Assembly (NCBI RefSeq): GCF_001411555.2
Contig: NW_023361825.1
Location: 55,189 to 119,188, forward strand
From: Juglans regia
Lineage: Eukaryota; Streptophyta; Magnoliopsida; Fagales; Juglandaceae
Length of the DNA: 64,000 bases
Direction: 5' to 3'
Under the pieces are notes generated by a model. That model worked only from the letters and a program-made list of their open reading frames with translations. It did no database searches and was not told the DNA's origin. This document shows, in pieces, positions 32,340-44,690 of this stretch. The stretch's first letter is position 1. The number at the start of each line of letters is the position of its first letter. The position numbers and the translations under genes are program-made.

Positions 32340-34157
32340 TATGTATGAGGCTACCAGCACTTTAAAACTTATCCCTTAAGTGACCCAGTTTTGATTTAAG
32401 CTTGATAACCTTCCCAAAACTTATCCAAATTTCTACCAACACATGAAACCAAAGCTTGACATGCTAACTAAGATCAAAAGTAAGAAAAATTACAAATTTT
32501 GTGGCCTTCCAACCACTCTAGATAGTCTTACACAAGAACACTCAAGAACTCACTCGGTTTCACTCTTTTGATCTTTAAGAGGGGAAGTGCTCTTCAAGGC
32601 TCAAGAGGAAGCTTGGAGTTGAGGTGAAGAGGAAATGAGAGGGTGAGGGGGCCTTTTATAGGCGGCCAAGGGGAAGGGGACGTTAGCTTTGGTCAAGTGA
32701 AATGATGGAAGGTGGTGTAAGAAATCTGAAACTTCCAGATTTGCACTCCATCGCCTGTGTCATCTTGTGTAGGTCAAAACAGTGCCCTAAACCACCATGA
32801 CTTCACTCCTCTGGTTACCACATTACTCTTATTGGGGATGGCCAAGTCGTGGGGCAGAGGAGAGGGAAGAAAAATCATCAAAACCACTCGAAGGGGCTAA
32901 CGGGTTCAATAGGTTCTCCTTTGGCATATTTTGATCATTGTCTTGACTAATCCCTTTCAACCATCATGAAAGTGCAGCCCGAAATAAGGTGATGGGATGG
33001 AGGCATCCTGCTAAAATTTCTAGATTACCTTCTACAGTTTATGTCCTTGAGAGCAAGGGAATGGTGGCCTGAAACCACCATGATTGTTTTCCTGCTGTGG
33101 CCACAATGGTCCTACTGTGGCGGCCAGGTTTTGGGGTGATAAGTGTGATTTTCTTTCTGACCGATGAGAGGCGGTGAGAACTGAAGAGAGCCGGCGAGAT
33201 TTGGGTGAAAAGCCTTGTCCCATGGCAGCAAGGAGATTTCTCTTGCCCAAAGGCGAGAAGGCTTACCTCTCAGTAGGTAAGGAGATTCGCGACTAGAGGG
33301 CGAAGACTTGACGACAATAGATTTTACCTTCTGGGTGAGAAGACTTGGCAATAAGATTTTGAGTGAGAAGACTTGGCGACAAGGTTCTAAGAGAGGAGAC
33401 TTGGCAACAAGGTTCTGAGCTGTTATAATGGGCGACTATTCTAACCAATCAACTTAAAAGTCCAACCTAAACGACATCGTGGGCAACAACTAAAAAAAAG
33501 CAATAGGAGTCTTCCATCTCGATAGGCAAGAGGTGTCTTTCATCCTGATCGGCAAGATGAGTCTTTCATCCTAATAGGCGAGATGAGTCTTTCTACTCGG
33601 TAGGCGAGAAGAGGGCCGTGTGGCCTTCTTGACCTCCACGCCCGCTCTTTTGTGACCTCCACGCCCATTCATTTGTGACCTCCATGTCCGTTCATTTGTA
33701 ACCTTCAAGCACGATATACTCAGTGCACACGACATTTTACCCGGTGGGACAAGTTCTCCCGAACAGGATCAATCTACTGCTAACCACCAAATCCAAGTTC
33801 CGCAATCAATCTGATGGTGACCAAAACCTTCCGAGCTCCACAAATCAAGCTGCACATCACTTCTATTTAGATAATTCCGATATTCTTGGGATAATTTCCT
33901 TTTATGGGCCTCTTGGCATTGATCCTCAAAATTAAATAAGCACTAAATAATATCGAGCTCCAAAATTTTCCTTTTTCCTCAAAAATCACTATTGTACTAG
34001 AATCTTCTAATAATTCTTCTATACCCAAAGTATAAGGTCCTCTTGCCAACTCAAATATCCAAAATTGTTCTTATTTTAGAATAGTTTAACTCCTAATTAA
34101 CTAGGGTTAAGGTTACTAAGTTCAAGGCCTAAGGAGCTTTTTAGGTAGGGTGTTACA
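32340..34157 (-). repeat. LTR-like region on the minus strand (TGTAACACCC end at 34157)
   Basis: The plus-strand GGGTGTTACA at 34148-34157 is the complement of a TGTAACACCC LTR start, so the LTR would read leftwards. Inside, a GA-rich block and a TATA-like CCTTTTATAGG near 32650 fit an LTR. Between 33280 and 33620 are imperfect tandem words (GAGAAGACTTGGC and GAGTCTTTCATCC series). The left border is not fixed and no coding was seen. Confidence 0.4.
33280..33620. repeat. imperfect tandem words within the LTR-like region
   Basis: Four GAGAAGACTTGG/GGAGACTTGGCAACAAGG-type units (33297-33415) are followed by four GGCAAGATGAGTCTTTCATCC-type units (about 33500-33610) about 30 bases long. No open frame with support. 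Confidence 0.6.
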
Positions 34158-35550
34158 CTTTGCCAAGTGGCCAAATTCGTGTGCCTTAATGGGCCTTAAA
34201 CGAATGAGCTTCATTTGGGGTTTAGGGAGGGCTTGGTTAGGGTTTGAGATGCTATCAAGCCAAAATCTAATTTTTTTCTTAGCCCAATCAAATCTTCAAG
34301 GTTTAAATGGGTGGATAATGATGTCATAACATGAACTTGAGGAATTAATAGCAAGTGAAATTGATTTAATCATGTGATTAAAGACAATGCTAGAAATTGG
34401 ATCAATTAGGGTTTGGCTTAGATGGCTTGATCTCACACCTTGATTTCCTTCATAATCCATCTCACGATTCCTCTTGGTGATAAGTGTCCAATACCATTCA
34501 CTAAGTGTGGCTAAGATCTTGCCAAGTGTCCAAATAAAACTTCTCCAAACTAATTTGGACATTCTATATTGTGATTTTGAAAACATTGCGCTAGGTGCTA
34601 CTATTAAGCGCCCTAAAATCCTAAATAACCAATTGAGTCTAATGGCATAGATCTCATTCTGACACTTCTAACTATCTCAAATAAATAAAATCACGCTTCT
34701 GGCACCATAGTGAATGGCGATAATGACTATAAATAAAATCATGCTTCTGGCACCATAGTGAATGGCGACAATGACTATGGCGACAGACTAAAACCCTACA
34801 CGATTGGTCAACTCGTGAAATCTAAAGAATGTTAGGGAGAAGATGATCTTGAACCTCGATTGTCCATGTGTTCTCTAGATTGAAGAATGTTAAATATCGA
34901 GTGGACTGAAGGGACAAGGCACACACGTCTTTGACACTTGCCTTGGGGCTAAACAGGTAGTACTTCTCCTTATGAGAGCCGCCCAAGTGGCGCTATGCCT
35001 TACTTGTGAGGCTAGACAATAGGGCCTGTTGGTTCATGTTCCTCTTCCCCTCTAGGCATGCTTCTATTATGACGTCTTTGATGGAGCATGGCATTGAGTA
35101 CGTCACTTCTTGCCCTCTGAGCTCCTTAGGGCTATCTCGAAGTGTTCTCACCTTCAAACTAGGCTTGCCTTTGTGGTGCCCCTGGGCACCCGCTTGTGAT
35201 TTGGTAGTAGCCGCGATGCTAGGATGATGGTCGCACAAATTGTACACCCCTCATGCAATGTGATAACAAGTGTGTCCACACATGCTCCATATATGTTCCA
35301 TATATCTGTATAGTAAATCTACAGCATATAAAGGATAAAAAGGTATCCATTAACACATTGTAAGTAACAGTACTTGAATATGTAAATACATCACAACCCA
35401 AAATATCCATAAGTCACAGGTCTTTAAACAACAGACAAAAGAATATTACAATCATCCCATAATTTCAAAAAATTGAAATCAACACTTAGTTACAAAGGGG
35501 GCATAACTCCGATCTTCATTCTTTTGGTGGAGCCGTAACTTCATACTCGT
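34158..35550. other. spacer with a 48-bp tandem duplication
   Basis: No gene recognised. A 48-bp unit is duplicated at 34681-34728 and 34729-34776 (contains CTTCTGGCACCATAGTGAATGG) with two visible differences. An open frame on the minus strand at 35247-34993 (SIAATTKSQAGAQGH...) has no family match. Confidence 0.5.
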
Positions 35551-35559
35551 ACCCTTTAT

Positions 35560-36232
35560 TAGGGGTGATTAACGGTCCGGACCGGACCGGACCGAGACTT
35601 AGACCGGTCCGGTCTGGTCTATATTTTAGAGGACCGAAATCATTCGGTCTGGTCCGGTCTGAATTTTCAGACCGGACCGGACAGAATGAAAAATTAAAAA
35701 AAAAAAATTATATATATTTTATATATAATAATTGTACAATTAACAATATAAATTTTTAAATATATTATTAATACTTGTTAATATTCTATAAATTAACAAT
35801 ATTTTATATATATCTTCATTTAACCTATCACTATTAACAATATAAAATTTTAAATATACTATTAACACTTGTTAATATTCTATGAATTAATAAATATATA
35901 ATATCAATTAGTTAATTATATAGTAATTATATAAATTAATAATATAATTTTCATCTAATTTATTATCATTGACCATATAAAATATTTTTTTATTAAGTTT
36001 GTTACATAATCCACATTAATAAGTCACTTAATTTAATTTAGTATTTTAAATAAATTTTTTTATTAATTATTTAAAAAAAAAAAAAAAGGCGGACTGGACC
36101 GGACCGGACCGATAGCTATCGGTCCGGTCCGGTCCCTTTGGGTGTTCGGTCCAGTCCGGTCCGGAAAAATAATGGACCGAAAATTTTCGTTCCATCGCCG
36201 GATCGGACCGGACCGGACCGTTTGCAGCCCTA
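35560..36232. mobile_element. non-autonomous hAT element, 673 bp, perfect 8-bp TSD
   Basis: Exact duplication CCCTTTAT at 35552-35559 and 36233-36240. The ends are TAGGGGTGATTAACGG and, from the right on the complement, TAGGGCTGCAAACGG. The 8-bp TSD and TAGGG terminus are typical of hAT. Both ends carry dense, overlapping GGTCCGGACC words (35572-35690 and 36088-36222), and a central AT-rich block of about 350 bases holds no ORF. The right array is denser than the left. It needs a trans-acting hAT transposase; a related right end is present at 54.90 kb. Confidence 0.85.
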
Positions 36233-36240
36233 CCCTTTAT

Positions 36241-36504
36241 CATACTCATCCTCTGCATCAAAATCTATGATTCCGAGGAGCAGAGCTGCACGTGGTGACA
36301 CTACATTGAGATTTTGCAGAATCTCAGTAAGTAGAACTACATATAACACTCTAAATGCATGCACGTAGAAAAGAAACTTATGCAGACAAGAAAACACTTA
36401 AGAATGTAATATTTGACATTTTCCAAATAACCAAATATTTGTATGGATCAAATACTTCGCACAAGACATTACACACCCAAAAATCATTAACCTGTATTTT
36501 ATTA
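36241..36504. other. spacer, nothing recognised
   Basis: Continuation of the sequence interrupted by the hAT element. No domain seen. Confidence 0.4.
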
Positions 36505-37145
36505 AAATATGCACCATGGTCTCCCTTATGGACCATCCACACACTCGGGCACCCTTCGTTACACCATGCCAACCGTGTGTGCGACTTTGTAGCAAGCAAT
36601 ACACAGTTATGCTTCCGGAGTGTTCGTGGCCAAGCATCCTTTAGCCTCTACCAAAAGAGAGGCAACCACGTCGACCTGAGAGTATTATCGTCTTACTTGA
36701 GCCCGTTGTCGCCTAGCAACAACCTAGGGGATGTCACTCAGTTTTACGCACTTTTGCTTAACCAGAGAAACTCCACAGAGATAATGCCTCATCTCAGCTT
36801 GGGGTTGTGATACTTACACGCCCCACATTAAATCCAAATAGTCATTTTATTAATGTGCGCACCATGGTCTCCCCTATAGACCATCCACACACTCTAGCTC
36901 CCTTTGTTACATCATGGGTAACAACTGTGCGTATGATTTCGTAATAGGCAATGCCTAGTTTCACTCCTGGCACGTTCATGGCTAGGCATCCTCTAGCCTC
37001 CACCAGCAGAGAAGCAACGAGTCAATCTGAGAGCGTTACCATCTCACCCAATCTCGTTGTCTCCCAACGACAACTCTTTGGATGTCACTTAGTTTTATGC
37101 ACTCTCGAGTGACCACATGAGCTCCACCGAGATAATACCTGATGT
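36505..37145. repeat. tandem duplication of a 0.35-kb non-coding unit
   Basis: Copy 1 (36505-36805) and copy 2 (36855-37145) share CACCATGGTCTCCC, GACCATCCACACACTC, GGCATCCTCTAGCCTCCACC (with changes), GATGTCACT..AGTTTTA and CTCCACNGAGATAATNCCT, about 346 bases apart. Divergence is considerable, so the duplication is old. No coding was supported. Confidence 0.7.
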
Positions 37146-37899
37146 CGGAAAGAATAGTGATTATTCTGCAGGCTAGTTTCAACAGATAATTCATAGGAGA
37201 AAAAGACGAGATTCTCCCAAAATACGGAGAAAACAACTCTGAATAATATTGATTAATAGTAAAATTTGAAATTATTTTATGAAACCCACAAGTTGGACTT
37301 AAATAGCTGCAAAATTCAAAATTATGAATATTTTTTTAAAAATGAAAAAATCTAAATTATTGTATGAGAAATTAATATATAAATAAACAAGAATCCTACC
37401 AAAAATTTGGTCAAAATCAAAATTATAATCATTTCCAAACTTGAAACTAAATATTTACTAACAAAGTAAGAATGAGCATAAATATATGATTTGAAGGAAA
37501 ATAACTAATATTGCCCTTAGTCCAAGGAAGTTATTAAGCTTTTCCTTCCATATTTGTAGATATTCATTTTCTTAATGTAGTACTTCAATGCAATCAACGT
37601 AGAATCTGGACCTAGATACCCCATACCAATTTGGGTTTGCATCAATACCCCATCTTGACTTAGGTTCGTGAAATGCATGCACCACCAAAATTAATACAAT
37701 AAATATCAACTTCACAAGTTTCAATAATGATGCAATCCAAAATGCAACTATCAATTATAAGAGGAATGACATACAACAACAATATTCAATATACAAAGCA
37801 TGACATTTCACATAACAAAAATGGCATATCACATGATACGTCACAAACTGCACATGTATCACATCCCTTCACAAGGGTCGTGAGCCACCCATAGATGAC
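37146..37899. other. AT-rich spacer, nothing recognised
   Basis: No domain, TIR or repeat could be supported. Confidence 0.4.
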
Positions 37900-38064
37900 A
37901 ACAACAAAGCTAAAAGTCAACCCCAACACTTCACAGGGGATTCGGCCACCACACAACAACAAAGCTACAAGTCAATCCCAACACTTCACGGGACCCTTGG
38001 CCACCACACAACAACAAAGATGCAAATCAATCCTAATACTTCACGGGGCCCTCGACCACTACAC
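37900..38064. repeat. 55-bp minisatellite, three units
   Basis: Units start at 37900, 37955 and 38010 with AACAACAAAG, followed by CCCAACACTTCAC and GGCCACCACAC in each. Divergence rises from left to right. Confidence 0.85.
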
Positions 38065-38850
38065 AGATCACAATAATAACACTATAAGTGACAATTTCAA
38101 AAATCCAACAACAGATATGTCTAGGTTAGTCGAGAGCTACTTACAACGTGGAAGGGAAAGGTTCTGGATGATTGCCAGCGACCTGAGCTCCACGATGTGC
38201 TTCTCGTTGGCTGGAGGTGCAATGGTCTCTTGGGTAGAGGTGCTCTAAAGTAGAGAGAGAAACAATGTGAATTTGGCAAGGATAGAGAGTGGCATAGAGA
38301 GAGAGATAGTTGTGTATGCTTGCTATTGGGAGGGTATTTTCGGTGTGAGGGTGGAAAGAGGTCATGGGGGGGCTAGCGAACTAAGAGTGGGGACAAGGAG
38401 GGAGGGTGCAATGGAGATACAGAAAGGATGATAGGGACAAGGAGTGACGGAGACAGAGAGATCTAGAGTGGCAGGAGCTCACTGTAGCAATGTCGATTGG
38501 GGAGGGGCATGGAGGGGGTTGTGGTTAAGGCTAGGGTTTTCAACCCAATATCTTTAGGCTTCAAAACTGAGAGAGGGAGGAAGAACAGAGACAAATCAAT
38601 GGCATGAGGAAGTGCAATTGTTATGATGGAGAGTAATAATGGCGAATCACAGTGACAAAAGCAACGGCGAAAAGAGGCGAACGAAATCAAAGGGAAAGAG
38701 AGGGTATCAGGGTGGGAAAGAGAATGACAGAGATAGAGGACTGAAAGATGCTTCCTATAGTGAATATGTTGACAAATGATGAGGACGATGTTGGCGGTAG
38801 GGCAAGGCTTGGGTTGTAGTGATGGCTCATAGAGAAAGAGAGAGAGATAG

Positions 38851-38897
<47 letters not shown>

Positions 38898-39275
38898 AAT
38901 AGAGAAAGAGTATGCTAATCAAAGAGAAACATAAGAGAGAACGGGAGGGAGACGTACCAATGTCGACATGCTCGTGGTGTATGGCTTGGCCAACAACAGC
39001 ACTCGGTGAGGCTGTAATATGACAAGGAGGTAAGAGAGAGAACAGAGAAACAAAGACAGAGAGAGAGATGGGGACAAAGGAGCTTATTATCAGCAAAAGG
39101 ACTACAGCAGTAGCGCAGTGCGGCTTGGCGTCCATGAGCGGGGACGAGAGTGAGGGACAAAGAGTAGATGTGGGTGGTAGGTTTGATGACATAGAGATAA
39201 AAGAAAAGGGGAAAAGGAAAAATGGGAAAACCGATGCAATAAGCGAAATAAACAAAAATAACAATATTAACAATA
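38065..39275 (-). repeat. GA-rich LTR-like region on the minus strand
   Basis: Read on the minus strand this region is C/T-rich with CTCTCTCTC tracts and CCACCG-type blocks, like the leaders of the TGTAACACCC family at 15, 26 and 63 kb. No terminus was identified, so this is a composition-based guess. It includes the microsatellite (TA)n(GA)n at 38851-38894. The open frames here are low-complexity Ser/Leu strings. Confidence 0.3.
38851..38894. repeat. (TA)n(GA)n microsatellite
   Basis: About 11 TA units followed by about 11 GA units without interruption. Confidence 0.9.
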
Positions 39276-39605
39276 AGTTTAGATGATATGAGAAATATGT
39301 TAATAGTAGTTAAATGATTTGTGAATAATAGTGAGATGGTTTAAGTTAAGATGCTTTATGAGATTTTAAAGAGAGTGAAAAAGTTGAATAAAAATATTAT
39401 GAAATTAAATATTTTTAGAATATTTTTTTTTTTTTTAGATTTGAAAAAGTTGAATTGTTTTTTGTGTTTTGTTTGAAAGTTTGATAAAGTTGTAATGATT
39501 AGATAATGATTAGATGAAAAATTTAATATTTGAAATTAAAAAGTATTTGTATTTGAATAGTGCTTGGATGTTGAGATGAGACCATCTCAACATCCAAACG
39601 GGACC
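39276..39605. mobile_element. Tourist-like MITE, copy B
   Basis: It shares GTGAGATGGTTTAAGTTAAG, GATTTGAAAAAGTTGAATTG and GTATTTGAATAGTGCTTGG with copies C and D. The right end CCAAACGGGACC is intact; the left terminus is eroded. Just inside the right end lies a hairpin: TTGGATGTTGAGATG and its exact complement, separated by AGAC (39565-39597). Confidence 0.65.
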
Positions 39606-39788
39606 ATTTAGCTGGAACATAAAATGACCCAACTCACCTCCTTACAACTTCCAAGCTTGGGTAGCTAATATGACAACCCTACTCTATTGTTTTACTCATT
39701 TGGAATATGTGTCATGTGTTACCTCCTTTCTGTCATCATTTCATGTTGATTTTCAACTAAACCTCTTGTGATGGTTTTGTTTTCTATT
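39606..39788. other. short spacer between MITE copies B and C
   Basis: Nothing recognised. Confidence 0.4.
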
Positions 39789-39791
39789 TTA

Positions 39792-40146
39792 GGCCTCGTT
39801 TGGATAGTCTGATGAGATAAGATCAGATGAGAAATTTGTGAACTGTAGTGGAAATAGTTTAAGTTAAGAGTTTTATTAGGTTTTTGGAAATAAGAGAGAA
39901 AAAGTTGAATAAAAAATATTGTAAAATTAAAATTGTTTTAGAATATCTATTTTTAATATAATTTTTGTTTTGAAATTTGAAAATTTTGATTTTTTTTTAT
40001 ATAGACGTTAGAAAAAGTTGCAATGATTGTGATGATTAGATGGAAAAGTATGAAAGTGAAATTGAAAAGTGTTTGTGTTTGAGTAGTGTTTGGATGTAAA
40101 GATGAGATGAGATGAAATGAGACCAACTGTTTATCCAAACGGAGCC
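39792..40146. mobile_element. Tourist-like MITE, copy C (355 bp) with TTA TSD
   Basis: The left end is GGCCTCGTTTGGATA at 39792 and the right end TATCCAAACGGAGCC, ending 40146. TTA flanks both sides (39789-39791 and 40147-40149), the PIF/Harbinger target. The interior has the family words GATGAGATAAGA, GTTTAAGTTAAGAG and GTGTTTGAGTAGTGTTTGG. It is non-coding, and is the best-preserved copy of this family in the window. Confidence 0.78.
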
Positions 40147-40332
40147 TTAATGAACCCTCTTGATTTTCAATATGACAATTATGAGATTCATTAGTCTAGA
40201 CATCCTCATACAAATATGCTTTATGTGTGAGGTTTTAAATGCCACCACTTGGCTTCTTGCAAAGTAGTGTGGTGGCATTTAAATAAAATATTGTGAGGAT
40301 TGACGGCCACACTACTTGATATGTAATAATTA

Positions 40333-41027
40333 TGTCAGTTAAATAAAATATTGTGCATTGATGGACAGTGTCAACTCATTCAAATATATGAAGAAGGAAA
40401 TGTTAAACATCATTTGTAACAAAAGGATATTTATTACATAACAAGAAAACTAGCCATTTTCTAATTGTTGGAATGCTTCATAAGTGGATTATAAGATAAT
40501 TAATTTTTTCAAGTTTCAGAATAGATAATAATAGATGAGAGTTTTCCTCCTAAAATATATCCATCTTGTAATTCTCAAAACAATGTGTTTTTTAGTTGTT
40601 ATGTAAAAGTGCTACTGCAGAACAACGAGAAAATGAGGGCTTCATTGTATCCATGGAACAATTTTGTCAATACTCTATAGCACATTAAAAGGGGATAAAA
40701 TATGTTCTAAAGAATCATCGCTACGAACTAGACTAGGAGTCCAGATCTTTATTTTCTGCCTTTGTGATTCCATGATTTTAACTATATTTTTCTAAGGTGA
40801 TCCTGTTTCACCTCCACAAATTAGTCTATGAACTTATTAAGAGTTTTACTCATCCTTTAAACTCTAGAAACTATTAACACTAGAATACATCTCTTTGAAA
40901 TTGTGGTTTAAAAGGATAATTTCGTTTTAAACAATTATCTAGTGTTAAACAATCATCACTATATCGACTTGTTGATACCTATTAAACCTTACCTATATTT
41001 CAAGTCTAAGGTTGGGTTCCCATCACA
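40333..41027 (-). repeat. 3' LTR of Copia element 3
   Basis: In element sense it would start TGTGATGGGAACCCAACC (41027) and end near TTTAACTGACA (40333). A purine tract AAAGGGAATGGGG lies just upstream in element sense (about 41065). An inverted, shorter copy lies at 62205-62686 and aligns over ATGGAATCACAAA, CTTTAGAACATATTTT, GAGGAAACTCTTGTC-type and ACAATATTTTATTTAA words. Both borders are approximate. Confidence 0.5.
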
Positions 41028-41089
41028 ATTGATTTAATATATAGACCTCAACCCCATTCCCTTTGATGTCTTATAGCTCATATCTCTTG

Positions 41090-42540
41090 GTAGGCCTTTT
41101 CTTAACAGATCTGTCAAATTCTAAATAGATTTAACATATTAACTTATTTAATAGTAATCACTCCATAATTGAGTAATTCACGCACATAATTGTAACTCAA
41201 ACTAATGTCTTGACTTGATTATAGGTCTTGCTTGTAGTACTCGCAAGGTTGCCTTACTATCATAATAAATCACTACTGCAGGAAATGGTTTTGTCCAAGT
41301 TGGTACATCTACCAACAAATTCCTAAGTCATTCCTCTTCTTTACATGTTGCCTCTAGATCAATAAACACATATTCCATTGTAGAATGAATTGTACAAGTT
41401 TGCTTCTTTGATCCCCATGAGATCACAGCTCCTCATAGCATAAAAATCCTCCAACTTGATCCTTTTGATAGTGTAGACCATAATTCATAATCCCCTTCAA
41501 ATATTTTAAAACTTGAGAAATGACATCCCAATGCTCTTTACCTAGATTGCTAGTAAATCTACTTAACATCACAATTGCAAATGCAATATCAGGTCTAGTG
41601 TAGTGCGTAACATACATTAGACTCCCTATTACACTAGCATATTCCCGTTTGGATCTACATCTTCCTGTATTTTCTCTCAATTTAGGACTAGGATAATATG
41701 GAGTCGAGATTGGCTTTTGGTCTTCAAGTCCATACTTCTTTATCACTTTCTCAATATAATGAGATTGTGTCAAGGATAAACTATTCATTGTTCCCATAAT
41801 CTTAATCCCAAGGATCACATCGGCCTCTCCTATATATTTCATGTCAAATATTGAGGAAATAAACTTTTTAGTTTCTTCAATATATTGAACCTTTCTTCCA
41901 AATATTAACATATCATCAACATACAAACAAATAATCACACAAGTATTATTATCTACTTTATAATATACACACTTATCAACATCGTTTACTCTAAAACCCT
42001 AAGATAAAACTAGTTTATCAAATTGCCATTGTTTAGGAGTTTGTTTCAAACCATACAGGGATTTAATCAATTTATAAACTTTCTTTTCATGACCTGCCAT
42101 AATAATACCCTAGGGTTTCTCTATAGAAATCTCTTCATCTAGGTCACCATTTAAAAAAGCAAGTTTTAGATCAATTTGGTGAACTACTAGACGATTGGGA
42201 GATGCAAGAGAAATTAAATTCTAACAGTTGATATTCTAGCAATAGGAGCATATGTATCAAAATAATTTATACCTTCTCGTTGTCTATATTCCTTAAACAC
42301 TAAACGAGCTTTGAATTTATTACAAGAGCCATTGGCAAAAAGTTTTTTTCTAAAAATCCAATAACATCCTATTGCTTTTGAACCAGGAGGTAAATTAACT
42401 AGTTTCCAAGTTTGATTTGAAGCTATTGATTCTATTTCATCATTTGTACGTCTTCCCAAAAATCTATATCTTGTGATGACATAACTTCTTGGTAAGATGA
42501 AGGATCACTTTCAACGTTAAAAATAAATATAACTACCTTT
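41090..42540 (-). pseudogene. Copia element 3 reverse transcriptase and RNase H
   Basis: The RT start at 42459-42214 reads NQTWKLVNLPPGSKAIGCYW and ARLVFKEYRQREGINYFDTY. The middle (42.2-41.95 kb) is broken. The catalytic segment at 41938-41423 has IICLYVDDMLIFGR, ADVILGIKI, SLTQSHYIEKVIKKYGL and VIGSLMYVTHYTRPDIAFAI. RNase H (41.42-41.1 kb) is only traceable through stops, from SCDLMGIKEANL-type residues. YVDD is intact, but the reading frame is not. Confidence 0.82.
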
Positions 42541-42849
42541 TTCACATCATTTCTATCTCCTTATACGAGATAGATAAGAAAATAGAGGCCAAATTATGTT
42601 TCTTTTTTAGGCCTTTTGCTCCTCCTTAGTTAAAATTCACTAGGATGCTCAATTTCATTTTCAGAGGTGCTAGGGGCATAGAAACTAGTATTATTTTGAG
42701 AATCAAACTGATTCAAAATTTCAAAAAATTCAACATCTCTAGATTTATATATCACATTTGAATCTAGGTCCAAAAATCTGTAAGTCATTTTATTTTGAGG
42801 ATATCCAATTTTGGTCTTTTAAGATCCACTTTTTTAACATAGGCTAAGA

Positions 42850-43330
42850 CTCACACACTTATGGGGCATTCTATTGAAAATATAAAAAGTGGATAAAATT
42901 GCGTCACCCCATAAGTTAAGAGGAAAACCAAAACTTAAAAGCATAGAATTCACCATCTCAACAAGAGTTCTAATACTTTTTTTTGGCTATACTGTTTTGT
43001 TGAGGTGTGTAAGGGGCATTGACTTGGTTATTTATCCCATGAATTTCATAGAATTCAGTAAACTCAATTGATAAATATTCATCACCACGATTAGACCGTA
43101 AGTCCTTAATCTTTTTGCCCAATTGACTTTCTACTTCGGCCATATAAATAAAAAACTTAGAAAAAGCTTCATCTTTACTCTTGAGCAAATAAACATGTGA
43201 ATATCTAGTACAATCATCAATAAACGTACGAAAATACTTTATTACCACCACGAGATTCAACAATTTTAAGATCACAAACATCACTATGAATAAGTTCAAG
43301 AATTTCATATTTACACTCAAGATTTTGAAA
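42850..43330 (-). pseudogene. Copia element 3 integrase core
   Basis: RTFIDDCTRYSHVYLLKSKD and LGKKIKDLRSNRGDEYLS, then NAPYTPQQNSIAKKKY. The second catalytic Asp is Asn (RSNRG) and the Glu of the DDE triad is Lys (IAKKKY), so it is catalytically dead. Further integrase C-terminal sequence near 42.95-42.8 kb is broken. Confidence 0.82.
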
Positions 43331-43336
43331 AACTTT

Positions 43337-44690
43337 TCAGGTTATTTTTGATTGAGCACAAATATGACATTTATGAACATTATCATCAAAATTAGAAATT
43401 AAAGCATGATTAGACATATATTTTATGGAACCATAATTTACATATCCTAATCTATCATGCCATAAATTAAAAGAAGACACAATATAAACTAAATTTTCAT
43501 CCATTACATTCAATTTAGTCATTCCATTACAAGAGTAGCCTTTTCTTACAAACATCTTATTCTTAGATAAAATAAATTTATCCGATTCATAGATAAGCTT
43601 AAAACCCCTCTTATTTAAAAGATTTCCAAAAATTAGGTTCTTTGTCATGTCTAGAACATGATGTACATTGACAACAATCAATATTTCTCTGGAGGTGAAC
43701 TTCAGAACAACGGTTCCCTTTCCAACAAATTTGGTTCGAATGTTGTTATCCTTTTTCACCTTAGTTCCATCATCAACCACTTCACAAGTCTTAAAAAGAT
43801 TTCTATCCTTTGAGATATAAAGTGTAGCTCCTGTATCAAGCCACCTTCCATTCTTGGATGTCACATGGCTGGCTTCACATGTTGTCGCAACGAGGTCTTC
43901 AATCACACCATTCGCTTGTTCTCTCTTATACCTACATTGATAAGAGTGATGCCCTTGCTTGCCACAAACAAAACAATGATCTTTCTTCTTATTGTTTTGA
44001 TATTTGGGGTTCAGATTTTTCTTGAACTTTTTCTCGTTCTTGGCTTGCAACTTATTCTTCTGCTTGGTTTTGTTAACATCAATGACGTTAACTTTTGTTT
44101 TCATCTCAGAAGAATCATCTTTTCTTTATTTGTTCTTGGAATCTTGTTCAATCACTAAATGGCATTGAGGAGATCCTAAGGAATATTTTCATCATGTTTG
44201 AGCCCTCTCTTGTAACCATTCCATGATGAAGAATTTATTAACAATTGCTTCCACCAAGAAATTCTCAACAATATCAATTTCCATCGATTTAATATCACCA
44301 ACAATAAGCAATAACTCATTTATCGTTAGTCATCTTAAAATCCATAAAATTTGAAATAATAGACATTTCGATACCTACTTCCTTGATTTTATATTTTGTT
44401 TCCAAACTCTTTCATAAATCCATTGCTGAAAGAGTAGACTGATAGACATCATATATCGAATTGGACTAAGCATTGAGGATGTTACCTTTGCATAGAAAGT
44501 CATCCTCTTTTTGAGTCATTCACTTCGCCTTCAACTCGATACTTTCTTCTGGAGTAGGATCGGGAACCACCTCCAAGTCATCTTTAAGAATGTATGCGAG
44601 GTTCAAAGTGATGAGGAAGAACAACACTTTTACTGCCAACAATTGAAGTTTTGACCATCGAAAAGATCAATGCAAACAAAGTCTTGGTTC
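43337..44690 (-). pseudogene. Copia element 3 gag, protease and pre-integrase
   Basis: The gag N-part (44690-44110) is split by stops but reads WMTQKEDDFLCKGNILNA and later EWLQEGLKHDENIP. The frame 44104-43337 is open for 255 residues: a Lys-rich stretch, the intact zinc knuckle CFVCGKQGHHSYQC, then the protease site WLDTGATLYIS with a proper DTGA. VVNVHHVLDMTKNLIFGNLL and LWHDRLGYVNYGSI..CHICAQSKIT follow (zinc site with the second His changed to Tyr). It is the best-preserved protease/nucleocapsid stretch among the three copias. Confidence 0.85.

Noticed and set aside
38827..39273. 148-codon hydrophobic ORF resembling a membrane protein
   Set aside because: It arises from CTCTCTCTC and TATATA microsatellites (Leu/Ser/Ile/Tyr strings) in an LTR-like region.
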